DNA of 64,000 nt from UBA937 sp031549725 (lineage in GTDB: Bacteria > Spirochaetota > Spirochaetia > Treponematales > Breznakiellaceae). Location of the stretch: positions 1 through 64,000 of the forward strand of contig JAVBPH010000022.1 of the NCBI GenBank assembly GCA_031549725.1, given 5' to 3'. Made by a program: the position numbers and the translations under genes. The notes below the pieces were generated by a model. That model was not told where the DNA came from. It saw only the letters and a list, made by a program, of their open reading frames with translations, and did not search any database. This document shows positions 16,799-25,741 of the stretch, piece by piece (positions within the stretch are counted from its first letter, which is position 1; each line of letters starts with the position of its first letter).

Positions 16799-16965
16799 CT
16801 TTTATTCGCAGGCGGGTTTAATACCCTCTGTATGCTTTCGCACACAAGTTTTAAGACGATTCTTTATGGCAACAAAGAAATTGTTCTGCGTGTATGAAAC
16901 CCGCATATAATCCTTACATCACAGAACCAGCATACCCGGCTGCTTGCGGCGGGGTTGTTGATTCA
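16799..16965 (-). repeat. Long structured repeat, family C copy 2
   Basis: Reverse-complement copy: TTATTCGCAGGCGGGTTTAATACC at the left end, ACGATTCTTT, GAAATTGTTCTGCG, GAAACCCGCATATAATCCTTAC and CAGAACCAGCATA at the right end. The remaining part of the 16639-16990 gap holds a fragment of a family-D repeat (GGAAGTCTGG.TTAATACCCCG, about 16669-16705) and no gene. Confidence 0.75.
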
Positions 16966-16990
16966 GATTTTATAAGAATTGACTTATGAA

Positions 16991-17791
16991 TTATAAAAAC
17001 TGCTGATCATAATAGTTCAGCAGTTTAAGAAACTGTCCATCCATATAAAAGGAATCGGGTTTTTCCCTGGAATTATAATCAATTACCATTTTTTCCAGAT
17101 ATTCTATTTTTTCGTCAATATACTTATTAATTATTTCTATTCTTGATTCCAGGCCAAGTTCAATACCGGATTTTTTTCTCTCCAGTAAATCATTAATACT
17201 TTTGAGAAGTTCCGTTTCACCGATTTGGGTTAGCAATTTACTGAATTCCATGGGAGGCGCTTCATTATATTTTTCAATCCACAAACATGCCAGAACCGGT
17301 CTTAAAACATAAAAATATTTTTTAATTTTTATCTTTTCTCCCTGAAGGAATTCCCGGTTATTTCTTTTCCCCATATGCAGATAATGATATATTGATGAAA
17401 TAGGAGAATAATAATACCTCGAAGATTCCGTCATTATTTCATAAAATAAATTATCCCTGTAATAAACCTCGGGAGACCGCAGCCATTCAAACAAAACAGG
17501 ATTCGACTTGTTTAGCAAAAAGAATGTTTTCTGCAGATCCCAGCCGGAATAATCAAACTCATCTATTATTGGATATTCAATTACATCCCGCCGGGGAAGT
17601 ATATGGATGTACCAATCCTTCCTATGACAGTAAATAAACCTGACATCATAATCACTATCGGTGGATTCAAAACCCCATGCCCTTGACCCGGATTCTACGG
17701 CAAACAGAATTTTAACATCATGTTCCTTTTCTATTTCCTTCAATTTACTATTTACATGTAAAAATATTTTCTGCTCCACGAAACACCCCAA
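16991..17791 (-). CDS. RlaP/YcgL-type nucleotidyltransferase
   Basis: Predicted cytosolic nucleotidyltransferase (266 aa) of the COG3541 group, some members of which are associated with RNA ligases (RlaP). The signature ESGSRAWGFESTDSDYDVRF carries the GS loop and the two metal-binding aspartates near residues 34-50. Later conserved pieces are NPVLFEWLRSPEVYY, YYSPISSIYHYLHMGKRN and KKYFYVLRPVLAC. The longest frame uses TTG at 17791; a GTG at 17779 preceded by GGGGTG is an equal choice. No RNA ligase gene is adjacent here. The substrate is unknown. Confidence 0.82.
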   Translation of the reverse strand: MGCFVEQKIFLHVNSKLKEIEKEHDVKILFAVESGSRAWGFESTDSDYDVRFIYCHRKDWYIHILPRRDVIEYPIIDEFDYSGWDLQKTFFLLNKSNPVLFEWLRSPEVYYRDNLFYEIMTESSRYYYSPISSIYHYLHMGKRNNREFLQGEKIKIKKYFYVLRPVLACLWIEKYNEAPPMEFSKLLTQIGETELLKSINDLLERKKSGIELGLESRIEIINKYIDEKIEYLEKMVIDYNSREKPDSFYMDGQFLKLLNYYDQQFL

Positions 17792-17817
17792 ACAAAATAT
17801 CAGAATTAATTTTCTTT

Positions 17818-18867
17818 CTAATTAACAGGATAATTCCCACTGGCCGGTACCTGAAGACCTTCGTCTATTTCTTTAATCACAAATCCCTTCATAACAGGAT
17901 ACCCGGGCAATTCTTCAAATGAAATATTCGTCGTATCATGTATCCTTCTGTTATTTTTAAATTGATCTATACCTATAATATACTTGATTCCGAAATCCCT
18001 TAATACTGCGGATGACTCCAGGTTCACCCGTTTAATAAAACTTCCGCTCCCATCGTAAATATTGAAAATCCAATGGTAATATAAGTCTCCCGATAATTCA
18101 AATGCTTCCTGAACAACTATTTTATATTCTTCATAATTAAAAGTATCTATCACAAACCATGGCAAGCTTTTGATTCTTTCGTCATTGGTTTTCTTTTGTA
18201 TTTCCCGGAGCCTCTGTTTTAGTATATCCACATCCTGGTAGACTTCGTTTCTATAATTAATCTGTATAAGACAGCTTACCACCGGGTACACGTTAGGATC
18301 TATACCATCACAGATTTCAAAATAATATTTTGACAGCTCATTATTACCAGCATCAAAATGAATATTAGCCAGGGAATAATTAACATGAAAATCCTTTTCA
18401 TTATATTGAAGAGCCTTCATGTGATATTCCATAGCCTGGTCATAATCTTTAAAAACTTCTTTTATTTTCCCCAGCATATAATATGAATAATAATCTTCTT
18501 CATCCAATTCCAAACAGCGGATAAATTCAACCTCAGATAAAATAAACTGGTTTGTATAGAAATATGATATTCCAAGAAATTCATGGGAATTATAAAAATC
18601 ATTATTTAATGATATGGATTTCCTTAAATACAACTGGGCGTTTTCATCATCCTCAATCTGAAAAAAGCAATAACCAATGTCATAATAATATTTATAATTA
18701 TCATGGTTTTCATTTTCAATTGAGGAAAGCAAGTCCAGGGCTTCGTCAAATTCTTTTAGTTTAATCTTTTCCCTGGCGGATTCGTAAATCTGTGAATCAT
18801 TTGTTTCTGCCCATACACCGGAAATAAATACAAAAACAGTCAGCAGAATTAATAACTTACTTTTCAT
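17818..18867 (-). CDS. Exported TPR-repeat protein
   Basis: A 349-aa protein with a signal peptide (MKSKLLILLTVFVFISGVWA) and about five tetratricopeptide repeats in residues 25-190 (for example YYYDIGYCFFQIEDDENAQLYLRKSI). The C-terminal 150 residues form a separate beta-rich region with FELSGDLYYHWIFNIYD and YIIGIDQFKNNRR, not recognised. GAGGG precedes the ATG. It is downstream of two other envelope proteins on the same strand and likely co-transcribed with them. Probably a periplasmic scaffold. Confidence 0.75.
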   Translation of the reverse strand: MKSKLLILLTVFVFISGVWAETNDSQIYESAREKIKLKEFDEALDLLSSIENENHDNYKYYYDIGYCFFQIEDDENAQLYLRKSISLNNDFYNSHEFLGISYFYTNQFILSEVEFIRCLELDEEDYYSYYMLGKIKEVFKDYDQAMEYHMKALQYNEKDFHVNYSLANIHFDAGNNELSKYYFEICDGIDPNVYPVVSCLIQINYRNEVYQDVDILKQRLREIQKKTNDERIKSLPWFVIDTFNYEEYKIVVQEAFELSGDLYYHWIFNIYDGSGSFIKRVNLESSAVLRDFGIKYIIGIDQFKNNRRIHDTTNISFEELPGYPVMKGFVIKEIDEGLQVPASGNYPVN

Positions 18868-18902
18868 ATTCGCCCTCTTTCTCAGTTAAATATACCAGCA
18901 GA

Positions 18903-19529
18903 TTATTTTTCTATCTTCTTAAACTGAATACCATATTCTTTTTCAATCTCCGCTATTTCGTCATCTTCTATATAATTCAAATAATCATATCCCAGCCCTA
19001 TGGTGTAAAACGGCAGCCTAAGAAGTTCAAATAAATTCCAATGGATATCTTCCGCAAATATCTCTTCGGAAGTCAAAATCCAGATTAACGCTTCCTTATC
19101 AACAGAAATGAATTCATTCAGCAGTGTATCTATCCTGGATATTTCAGGAGGTATGTATTCGCCGGTAAAATAACCAGGATTAGAATTGTACGAAAACAGC
19201 AAGCCGCCGTTTTTAAAAATATATATTAATAAAACATCACTATCATGATTCGTCGTATATACAGTAACTGCCCCCAGCTTTTCCGATAATGTTTTTGAAA
19301 GTTCTATTCCATAGAACGTATCCTGGGTGTCAATTATTTTTTCATATACCACGCCCTGATAATCCTGGATGGTATAATATGCGGTGAGGTCCAATTCCGA
19401 CAAAACTGTTTCCAGATCGTCTTTTTCTACAGCAAACACCACGATGTTGCTGTAGAAAATACCTGCAAAACAGCTTCCAGCAGAAATTAAAAACAATAAC
19501 AGTAAAACGAATCCCCTCTTCAAAATCAT
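18903..19529 (-). CDS. Exported protein of unknown function
   Basis: About 208 aa from the ATG at 19529, beginning with a signal peptide (MILKRGFVLLLLFLISAGSCFA). The mature part is acidic with alternating hydrophobic stretches (NIVVFAVEKDDLETVLSELDL, VLLIYIFKNGGLLFSY). No motif identifies a function. It lies 20 bp after the membrane protein at 19550-20110 and before the TPR protein, so the three may form a small envelope operon. Confidence 0.65.
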   Translation of the reverse strand: MILKRGFVLLLLFLISAGSCFAGIFYSNIVVFAVEKDDLETVLSELDLTAYYTIQDYQGVVYEKIIDTQDTFYGIELSKTLSEKLGAVTVYTTNHDSDVLLIYIFKNGGLLFSYNSNPGYFTGEYIPPEISRIDTLLNEFISVDKEALIWILTSEEIFAEDIHWNLFELLRLPFYTIGLGYDYLNYIEDDEIAEIEKEYGIQFKKIEK

Positions 19530-19549
19530 TGCCCCCAAAGAGATAGTTA

Positions 19550-20110
19550 CTAATTTTCTATTTTTTTATTCCGGAACAATCCTATTTTCCTGATCCGCAT
19601 GTTTTCAATACAGATATATACAATTCCGGTCAGTATACCAATCATTCCGCCGGCATAGCTAAAGTTATGCATATTACCGGCAACTGAAAATCCTACCCGG
19701 TCATTAACACCGGAAGGAATCCCAAACATTGGAAGATTATCCGCATTGTATTCCAGCAATCCGTAAACCAGTGCGATGGTTCCAATAATCAATGCGGTTG
19801 CAGCGGCGATCAGAAGTGCTTTCACTGAAACGGACAAATATTTTTTCCAGCCCGGAATAATCAATCCTATAGGAATTAAAAAAACTCCCACCACAATTCC
19901 CATCCACCAGGTGGCCATGATTCCCACGACACCTGCCCCAATCCGGTTATGCAGCAAGGGGGATATATGAAATTGAATAAATTTAAATTCGGTAAAATAT
20001 TCCGGAGATACGGTAAAACTAATTTGGTCATGCAGAAATCCGTATATTCCGGCCATGATACATGAAATACAAAATAATAGTATAAAAGTGAAACCCTTCA
20101 TTCCCTTCAT
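19550..20110 (-). CDS. Membrane protein of unknown function, four predicted helices
   Basis: A 186-aa integral membrane protein with hydrophobic segments near residues 6-25, 57-85, 92-118 and 142-165. A loop (EYFTEFKFIQFHISPLLHNRIGAG) follows the first helix. AAGGAA at the right distance before ATG 20110 supports the start. First gene of the three-gene exported cluster. No family or catalytic residues recognised. The 339-bp region upstream (20111-20449), shared with a divergent glycosidase gene, is AT-rich with TATAAT at about 20423 but no other clear feature. Confidence 0.7.
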   Translation of the reverse strand: MKGMKGFTFILLFCISCIMAGIYGFLHDQISFTVSPEYFTEFKFIQFHISPLLHNRIGAGVVGIMATWWMGIVVGVFLIPIGLIIPGWKKYLSVSVKALLIAAATALIIGTIALVYGLLEYNADNLPMFGIPSGVNDRVGFSVAGNMHNFSYAGGMIGILTGIVYICIENMRIRKIGLFRNKKIEN

Positions 20111-20449
20111 ATATTCCTTCAGGAAGGCTGAATATTTTTCTCCGGAGAATCTTTTACAGAAAAGCCCTCATCAAATAAGCTTACCACGGAATAATCCTAA
20201 AAACAACTGAACTATTATTTATCCGGCATGTTTTAATCCCGGATCACCGAATCTTTTCCATGGGGTTTTTCTCCCTCAGGTTATTGATGAAATGGATGTA
20301 TGTAAATTTAAAAGGTAAGGATATTTGCATAATAGGCCATTTCACTATTTACTTTCCTAAATCCGGTAGTATTATTTACGTATAGAATAGTTGATAACCA
20401 GTATTAATGATTCAACTTTTATAATATCAGACCAGCCCCGGGGGAACAC

Positions 20450-21775
20450 ATGCCGAAGATTACTTTTTTAGGAGCGGGCAGTACGGTTTTTGCCAAATCA
20501 GTTTTAGGCGATTGTATTATGTCGGATGATATAAACAACCTTGAAATCGCCCTGCATGACATAGACCCAATACGTTTGGAAGATTCAAAACTGATGCTGG
20601 AAAATATGAGCAAAGGTTTAAAGAAAAAAATAAAAATCCAGGCATACCTTAACCGGCGGGATTCGTTGCAGGATGCCAGGTACATCATCAATGCTGTTCA
20701 GGTAGGAGGTTATGATCCCTGTACTATTACCGATTTCGAAATTCCCAGGAAATACGGCCTCCGTCAGACCATTGCGGACACCCTTGGTATCGGAGGGATT
20801 TTCCGGGCATTGCGGACTATTCCGGTGCTGCAGGATTTTGCTGAAGACATTAAAAATTCTGCGGCCCCTGACCCGGTTTTTCTTAATTATACCAACCCCA
20901 TGGCCATACTAACCGGATACCTTCTGCGGTATACTACGGTTCAAACCATCGGCTTATGCCACAGTGTCCAGAGTTGCATCCCGGATCTTTTTAAAGCCCT
21001 GGATCTAACCGAATACATGAACACCTGCCGGTGGACCATTGCCGGAATAAATCACCAGGCATGGCTTTTAAAATGCGAGGATAAAGACGGAAATGATTTA
21101 TACCCGGAGATCAAAAAGCGGGCCGGAAGAATTCTTGAACGCAGGCCGGTTGACGAAGAAAAACCCGACAGGGTCAGGTATGAACTGATGCTGCGGTTTG
21201 GATACTATATAACTGAATCCAGTGAACATAATGCGGAATATAATCCATGGTTTATCAAATCAAAATATCCCGAGTTAATTGACAGATACGGCATTCCCCT
21301 GGATGAATACCCCCGGCGTTGCATAAAACAAATAAGCAACTGGGAAACCCTGAGGGAAAAGGTGATCCATGACAAACATATTTCCCATGAGAAAACCACA
21401 GAATATGCCGCGGGAATTATCTCAGCCATGGAAACAGATGTTCCCTTCAGGGTTAACGGGAATGTGCTGAATAAAAACCTTATCACCAATTTGCCTTCCA
21501 ATGCCTGCGTGGAAGTTCCCTGCATGATCGACCGGAATGGAATTAATCCCTGTGTAACAGGAGATCTTCCGGAACAATGCGCGGCCATTAACAGAACAAA
21601 TATCAATGTACAATTGCTGACGATAAAAGCTGCATTATCCCATAAAAAAGAAGATGTATACATGGCCGCTATGATGGATCCCCATACGGCTGCTGAATTA
21701 TCCATGGATGATATTACCGCCATGTGTGATGATCTGTTTGCAGCTCATAAAGGATGGATGCCGGAATACAAGTAG
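20450..21775 (+). CDS. Glycoside hydrolase family 4 (alpha-galactosidase/alpha-glucosidase type)
   Basis: NAD+- and Mn2+-dependent glycosidase acting in the cytoplasm by oxidation-elimination. The 441-aa protein has the dinucleotide-binding start ITFLGAGSTVFAKSVLGD, the NYTNPMA motif near 146-152, and the metal ligands Cys170 (GLCHS) and His202 (NHQAW). Overall pattern is closest to MelA/AgaL-type alpha-galactosidases. No sugar transporter is adjacent. The next gene is an aldo/keto reductase on the same strand, 280 bp away. Confidence 0.92.
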   Translation: MPKITFLGAGSTVFAKSVLGDCIMSDDINNLEIALHDIDPIRLEDSKLMLENMSKGLKKKIKIQAYLNRRDSLQDARYIINAVQVGGYDPCTITDFEIPRKYGLRQTIADTLGIGGIFRALRTIPVLQDFAEDIKNSAAPDPVFLNYTNPMAILTGYLLRYTTVQTIGLCHSVQSCIPDLFKALDLTEYMNTCRWTIAGINHQAWLLKCEDKDGNDLYPEIKKRAGRILERRPVDEEKPDRVRYELMLRFGYYITESSEHNAEYNPWFIKSKYPELIDRYGIPLDEYPRRCIKQISNWETLREKVIHDKHISHEKTTEYAAGIISAMETDVPFRVNGNVLNKNLITNLPSNACVEVPCMIDRNGINPCVTGDLPEQCAAINRTNINVQLLTIKAALSHKKEDVYMAAMMDPHTAAELSMDDITAMCDDLFAAHKGWMPEYK

Positions 21776-21811
21776 TTTTATTAAAACTGCTGCGGAAAAA
21801 TAATTATAACA

Positions 21812-21847
21812 GGGCACCTCTAAGAACTTCAGTTTTAAGAGGTGCCC
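21812..21847. repeat. Short hairpin repeat, family A copy 2
   Basis: GGGCACCTCT ... AGAGGTGCCC, 10-bp perfect outer stem enclosing AAGAACTTCAGTTTTA. Lies 36 bp after the GH4 gene. Outer bases differ from copy 1 on both arms, so pairing is kept. Confidence 0.85.
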
Positions 21848-21919
21848 AAAAATCATTTTCATTTTTCAATGTTATATTTGAAGCAATCAATTTTCAAAAA
21901 ATCCTTAGCAGCTTCAATT

Positions 21920-22000
21920 TCCTTTATTCGCAAGCGGGTTTAATATCTTCTGCACGCTCCCGCGTACGAGGCTCTGCGGCGAGGTTTTTAATTTGCATAA
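21920..22000 (-). repeat. Long structured repeat, family C copy 3 (partial)
   Basis: Only the left-end segment is present: TTTATTCGCAAGCGGGTTTAATA, then CTTCTGCACGCTCCCGCG and a G-rich tail. Located in the gap between the GH4 and aldo/keto reductase genes. Confidence 0.6.
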
Positions 22001-22055
22001 TTGGAATATATGTGTTAGGGTAGAAATGAAAGATTAAAAAACCAGGAGAAGCGCC

Positions 22056-23066
22056 ATGTATCTTGCAGCAAATGACCGTTATGAAAAAATGAATTTTACC
22101 AAATGCGGCAAAAGCGGAATCAAATTACCCATGGTATCGCTGGGACTTTGGCAGAATTTCGGTTCCGTGGATCCTCTGGAAAACCAGAAGAAAATGATAT
22201 TCAGAGCTTTTGATTTGGGGATTACCCATATTGATCTGGCCAACAACTATGGACCGGTTTATGGATCAGCGGAGGAAAATTTCGGCAGGATTATGGAAAG
22301 TGATTTATCTTCCTACCGGGACGAGCTGCTTATTTCCACCAAGGCAGGTTATGACATGTGGCCGGGACCTTACGGCAACTGGGGTTCCAGAAAATATTTA
22401 ATCAGCAGTCTCAATGCAAGTTTAAAGCGGATGAAACTTGATTACGTCGATATCTTTTATCATCACCGTCCTGATCCGGACACTCCCATAGAGGAAACCG
22501 CGGGAGCCCTGGTAGATATTGTTCGTCAGGGAAAAGCCCTGTATGCCGGCGTTTCCAGATACAGCATTGAAGAAACAAAAAAGATATCCGCTATTTTAAA
22601 AGCCAATCAAATACCCCTGTTTATCCATCAGCTGAGATACAATATGTTTGACCGGGAACCGGAGAATGAGGGATTGCTGGATTTCCTGTATGAGTCGGGA
22701 ACCGGATGTATTTGTTTCAGCCCCCTGGCCCAGGGACTGCTGACGGATAAGTACCTAAATGGTATTCAGGAGGGCAGCAGGGCCGCCAGGAATGGTTCCC
22801 TGAAATCGTCCAACATTACTCCCGAATTAATCGGGACTCTGCAGGCTTTGAATGGGATTGCCCGAAACCGGGGACAGAGCCTGGCACAGATGGCCCTATC
22901 CTGGGTGCTCCGGCACAACCGGATTACCAGTGTTTTAATTGGCGCAAGCAAGGTTGAACAGATTGAAGACAACGTGAAGATAATCAGTAAAACCGCCTTC
23001 ACCGGGGAAGAGCTCAACGCCATCGAGGGGATTCTGAAAAACGGGTCCATAGAATTAAAGAAGTAG
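22056..23066 (+). CDS. Aldo/keto reductase (YghZ/L-glyceraldehyde-3-phosphate reductase type)
   Basis: NADPH-dependent oxidoreductase (336 aa), cytosolic. The catalytic tetrad is visible: Asp in THIDLANNYG, Tyr four to five residues later, Lys in STKAGYD and His in FYHHRPD. PGPYGNWGSRKYLISSL and GCICFSPLAQGLLTDKYL are typical of the YghZ/Kv-beta-like branch. AGGAGAAG precedes the ATG. The physiological substrate in this organism is not evident; detoxification of aldehydes is the usual assumption. Confidence 0.92.
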   Translation: MYLAANDRYEKMNFTKCGKSGIKLPMVSLGLWQNFGSVDPLENQKKMIFRAFDLGITHIDLANNYGPVYGSAEENFGRIMESDLSSYRDELLISTKAGYDMWPGPYGNWGSRKYLISSLNASLKRMKLDYVDIFYHHRPDPDTPIEETAGALVDIVRQGKALYAGVSRYSIEETKKISAILKANQIPLFIHQLRYNMFDREPENEGLLDFLYESGTGCICFSPLAQGLLTDKYLNGIQEGSRAARNGSLKSSNITPELIGTLQALNGIARNRGQSLAQMALSWVLRHNRITSVLIGASKVEQIEDNVKIISKTAFTGEELNAIEGILKNGSIELKK

Positions 23067-23099
23067 AAAACGGGGGACCTGAGAATTCCGGTTCCCGGA

Positions 23100-23870
23100 T
23101 CACTTCCTTAAAAATGCCAGGGCGTTTTTTATGATGATCAAATCATCTTCATCAATGTTCTTCGAATTTATGGATTCATCAATTGATTTGAGGATGTGCT
23201 GTTTCATTTCCGGATCATCCATTACACCATCAGCAATTCTTGCGGGGTAGGTTCTGCTCCAGTAGGATACCGCCTGGGTTTCATCTTCGGATTCCCATCG
23301 GTGCATTTCGGTGAACCCGTTTTTATATTCCAATGTTCCATATTGATAGGTATTTATAAAGATTTCCGGAAATTCGTTTTTACTGCTACTGCAGTGAACC
23401 CTGATATAATTATTCGTAAAATCCTGCCGTAACTGTTCACAGTATTTAATAATAATATGATCATTTGTATGCAAAGACTCCGTATCTGTCAAATAACCGG
23501 AGGAATACTTTACCTTTTTAAGAATTTTTCCGGAGGGATATTTTTTTTCAAAGTATGAAGTTATGGAATTGATAAGCTGGGTCATAAATATTTCCCAGCC
23601 CGGCATGGAACCCGGCTGAAATTGAATTACCGCTCCATGGTCAACCCATAGATATTTTTCAATAATTTCCTGCTGAAGAATATTTTTCAGAAATTCCTTA
23701 TTCGGCCCATCCAACCCAGGGGAATAAATTTCCAGCATTCCAGCGGAACCGGTTATATAGAATCTGAGATAGCAATTTTTTACGGTTCCCGAATAAGCCT
23801 GGTGCTGCATTTGCAGCGCCCACTGACGGATAAATTCCTCTGATACAGATTCCAATTTAATCTCCGGCAA
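23100..23870 (-). CDS. Cytosolic protein of unknown function
   Basis: A 256-aa acidic protein without signal peptide or membrane segment, with regions such as NCYLRFYITGSAGMLEIY and MHRWESEDETQAVSYWSRT. The frame opens with TTG at 23870; a second TTG at 23855 is preceded by GGAG at good spacing and may be the true start. No known domain identified. It converges on the aldo/keto reductase. Normal composition and length argue that it is real. Confidence 0.65.
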   Translation of the reverse strand: MPEIKLESVSEEFIRQWALQMQHQAYSGTVKNCYLRFYITGSAGMLEIYSPGLDGPNKEFLKNILQQEIIEKYLWVDHGAVIQFQPGSMPGWEIFMTQLINSITSYFEKKYPSGKILKKVKYSSGYLTDTESLHTNDHIIIKYCEQLRQDFTNNYIRVHCSSSKNEFPEIFINTYQYGTLEYKNGFTEMHRWESEDETQAVSYWSRTYPARIADGVMDDPEMKQHILKSIDESINSKNIDEDDLIIIKNALAFLRK

Positions 23871-23882
23871 TTTAGTTTTCTA

Positions 23883-24090
23883 TAATCAACATAATCCGCT
23901 ACAAGCAGCGGGTTATGTTGGTTCTGTAAGGTAAGGATTATATGCGGGTTTCATACCCCGCAAAACAATTTCTTTGCTGCTTCAAAGAATCGCCCGAAAA
24001 TGCGGGGTACCCCCAGGCCGCGTGAGCGGCTATACAATCACTTCTTTGCAGAGCCCTGCCGCAGGCTGGATTAAACCCGCCTGCGAATCA
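23883..24090 (+). repeat. Long structured repeat, family C copy 4
   Basis: Best preserved forward copy: AAGCAGCGGGTTATGTTGGT, AAGGATTATATGCGGGTTTC, CCCCGCAAAACAATTTC, TTCAAAGAATCGCCCG and finally TTAAACCCGCCTGCGAATCA. A 45-bp insertion-like segment follows the CGCCCG motif. No gene lies inside. Confidence 0.75.
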
Positions 24091-24170
24091 GCTTGTACCA
24101 AGGCTCCCGAAACACCGAAGGATCTGCCGGCGGCAGATCCTTCGGGAACAACAGAACAGGTTTTTTCCTG

Positions 24171-24617
24171 TTAGAAAGAAAAACTAGTCGGCTCCTCCGG
24201 GTCTTCTTCCCGGACTTCACGCACCTGGTCGCTGGTCCTGAAGGGTTCAACAAAGTCCATCTCGGCCAGCATTTTGGGAACCGAAAGAAGATACATGTCC
24301 TCTTTGATGGGAAGAATGAATTCCCGTTCCACGGGCTGACGGCCGTCGGTAAACTCCACCAGGATTTTATGTTTCTGTCCGGATGCGGTAAGCCGGATAC
24401 GGTCTCCGGACATCATTTCCTTTTCATTCTGTTTATCAATTTTTACGTTCATCAGTTTTACTGCCTGATAACTTCCGTCAGCAGCCCCTTTATTATCCAC
24501 CAACAAGGTATGGCCCCGGTGGGTAAAAAATATGAGAAACCCCAGGCCTATCCAAAGAAGAACCAGGGAAACCCGGATAACCAAACGGTGGATGGGTACA
24601 TTTTTAATAAGACTCAT
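24171..24617 (-). CDS. Small membrane-anchored accessory protein of the ABC importer (possibly DUF6672)
   Basis: A 148-aa protein with one membrane helix (residues about 10-30) and an exported domain containing YQAVKLMNVKIDK, MMSGDRIRLTASGQKHKILVEF and REFILPIKEDMYLLSVPKM. It begins 2 bp after the second permease stop, and the ribosome-binding site AGAAGGAG lies inside that gene, so it belongs to the importer operon. I believe such proteins are catalogued as DUF6672, but that name is from memory. It may modulate or stabilise the transporter. Confidence 0.75.
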   Translation of the reverse strand: MSLIKNVPIHRLVIRVSLVLLWIGLGFLIFFTHRGHTLLVDNKGAADGSYQAVKLMNVKIDKQNEKEMMSGDRIRLTASGQKHKILVEFTDGRQPVEREFILPIKEDMYLLSVPKMLAEMDFVEPFRTSDQVREVREEDPEEPTSFSF

Positions 24618-24619
24618 GG

Positions 24620-25741
24620 TTATTCTCCTTCTACAATTTCAGCTGCAGCGGCTGCACCGCCCCGGAGACCTTCCCGGGAGTGTTCCGCATTAGCCCTTTT
24701 TCTCCAGGCATGGATAACCAGAGCCAAAGCAATAATGGCATAGCTGAAAGCATCCCGGAAGAATTCCCCAATCTGGGCTGAATCGAAAAGATTGGCCCCT
24801 GCCCGGGGAACTACGATATACATAAGGTGGAGAAGCAATGTACCAAAGAATACGTTGGGAATGGTGGCCTTACTGGCCGAAGCGCCACCCACAAGGATTG
24901 CAGCGGCGGCAAAAAAGCCGGTCTGCCTATGGGCATTATAGGTAGCCATATTCCCCATATTCTGAAGGAAAATCAGCTGGCCGATACTGGCCAATATGGT
25001 GGAAATAATAATGGCAATAATCCTGGTCCGGTCCACGGGTATCCCCGCGGCATGGGCCACATTCTGGTCCTGTCCCACCGCCCGCATATCCTGACCCAGC
25101 TTGGTTTTCCTGAACCAGATAATAAACACACAGAGCAAGCCAATAACCAGATAGTTCGTCAGGGGAATAGTGAGCCCCGCAATTTTAAGGGGGATCAGTG
25201 TATCCAGGGACTGGCGGACCGTATCCAGGCTAAGGGTATTCCGGATACCGTAACCCCGGCTCAGGGTAATGGCCGGAGAATGAACCGGAATAACAGAACC
25301 CATCAGGTAAAGTACGATGAACTGATAAAATCCGTCCATAAAGAATCCCAGGACGTAGCCGGTAACCATTTCCCGTCCCTTGGCACGGTTCAGGATCTGC
25401 CCTGCAAACCAGCCAAGACCGGCCGCAATAGGAACCGCAATAAGGCTGGCAAAAATAAGCCCCGGAACCCCAACGATGCTCCAGTCCACCGCAAAGATCA
25501 AACCAATCTGTCCGGCCATGGCGCCCAGGGTCATACCAAAGTTGATACCCATCCCTGCCATGATCGGCAGGAGAAGGCTGAACACCAGGAAGCAGTTCCG
25601 GCCTATCCGGGTCACAACTTCCTGGCTTATGGAAAATATGGAAAGTCCCGAAATGGGAGTAGCCACAATAGTGATGATTACAAAGATAACCACCACGGTA
25701 TTATCCGCTAAAAAACGGCGAAGATCGAATTCTTTTTTCAT
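24620..25741 (-). CDS. ABC importer permease 2
   Basis: Inner-membrane permease (373 aa) with about 8-10 hydrophobic segments, of the family that serves ribose-type and basic-membrane-protein-type importers. Recognisable pieces are NCFLVFSLLLPIMAGMGINFG and FFAAAAILVGGASASKATIPN. The start overlaps the stop of permease 1 by ATGA. With permease 1 it would form a heterodimeric channel. Confidence 0.88.
   Translation of the reverse strand: MKKEFDLRRFLADNTVVVIFVIITIVATPISGLSIFSISQEVVTRIGRNCFLVFSLLLPIMAGMGINFGMTLGAMAGQIGLIFAVDWSIVGVPGLIFASLIAVPIAAGLGWFAGQILNRAKGREMVTGYVLGFFMDGFYQFIVLYLMGSVIPVHSPAITLSRGYGIRNTLSLDTVRQSLDTLIPLKIAGLTIPLTNYLVIGLLCVFIIWFRKTKLGQDMRAVGQDQNVAHAAGIPVDRTRIIAIIISTILASIGQLIFLQNMGNMATYNAHRQTGFFAAAAILVGGASASKATIPNVFFGTLLLHLMYIVVPRAGANLFDSAQIGEFFRDAFSYAIIALALVIHAWRKRANAEHSREGLRGGAAAAAEIVEGE

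Noticed and set aside
24827..25711. 294-aa plus-strand open frame opposite permease 2
   Set aside because: His/Gly/Asn-rich composition typical of antisense translation of a membrane protein; the permease frame is well supported.
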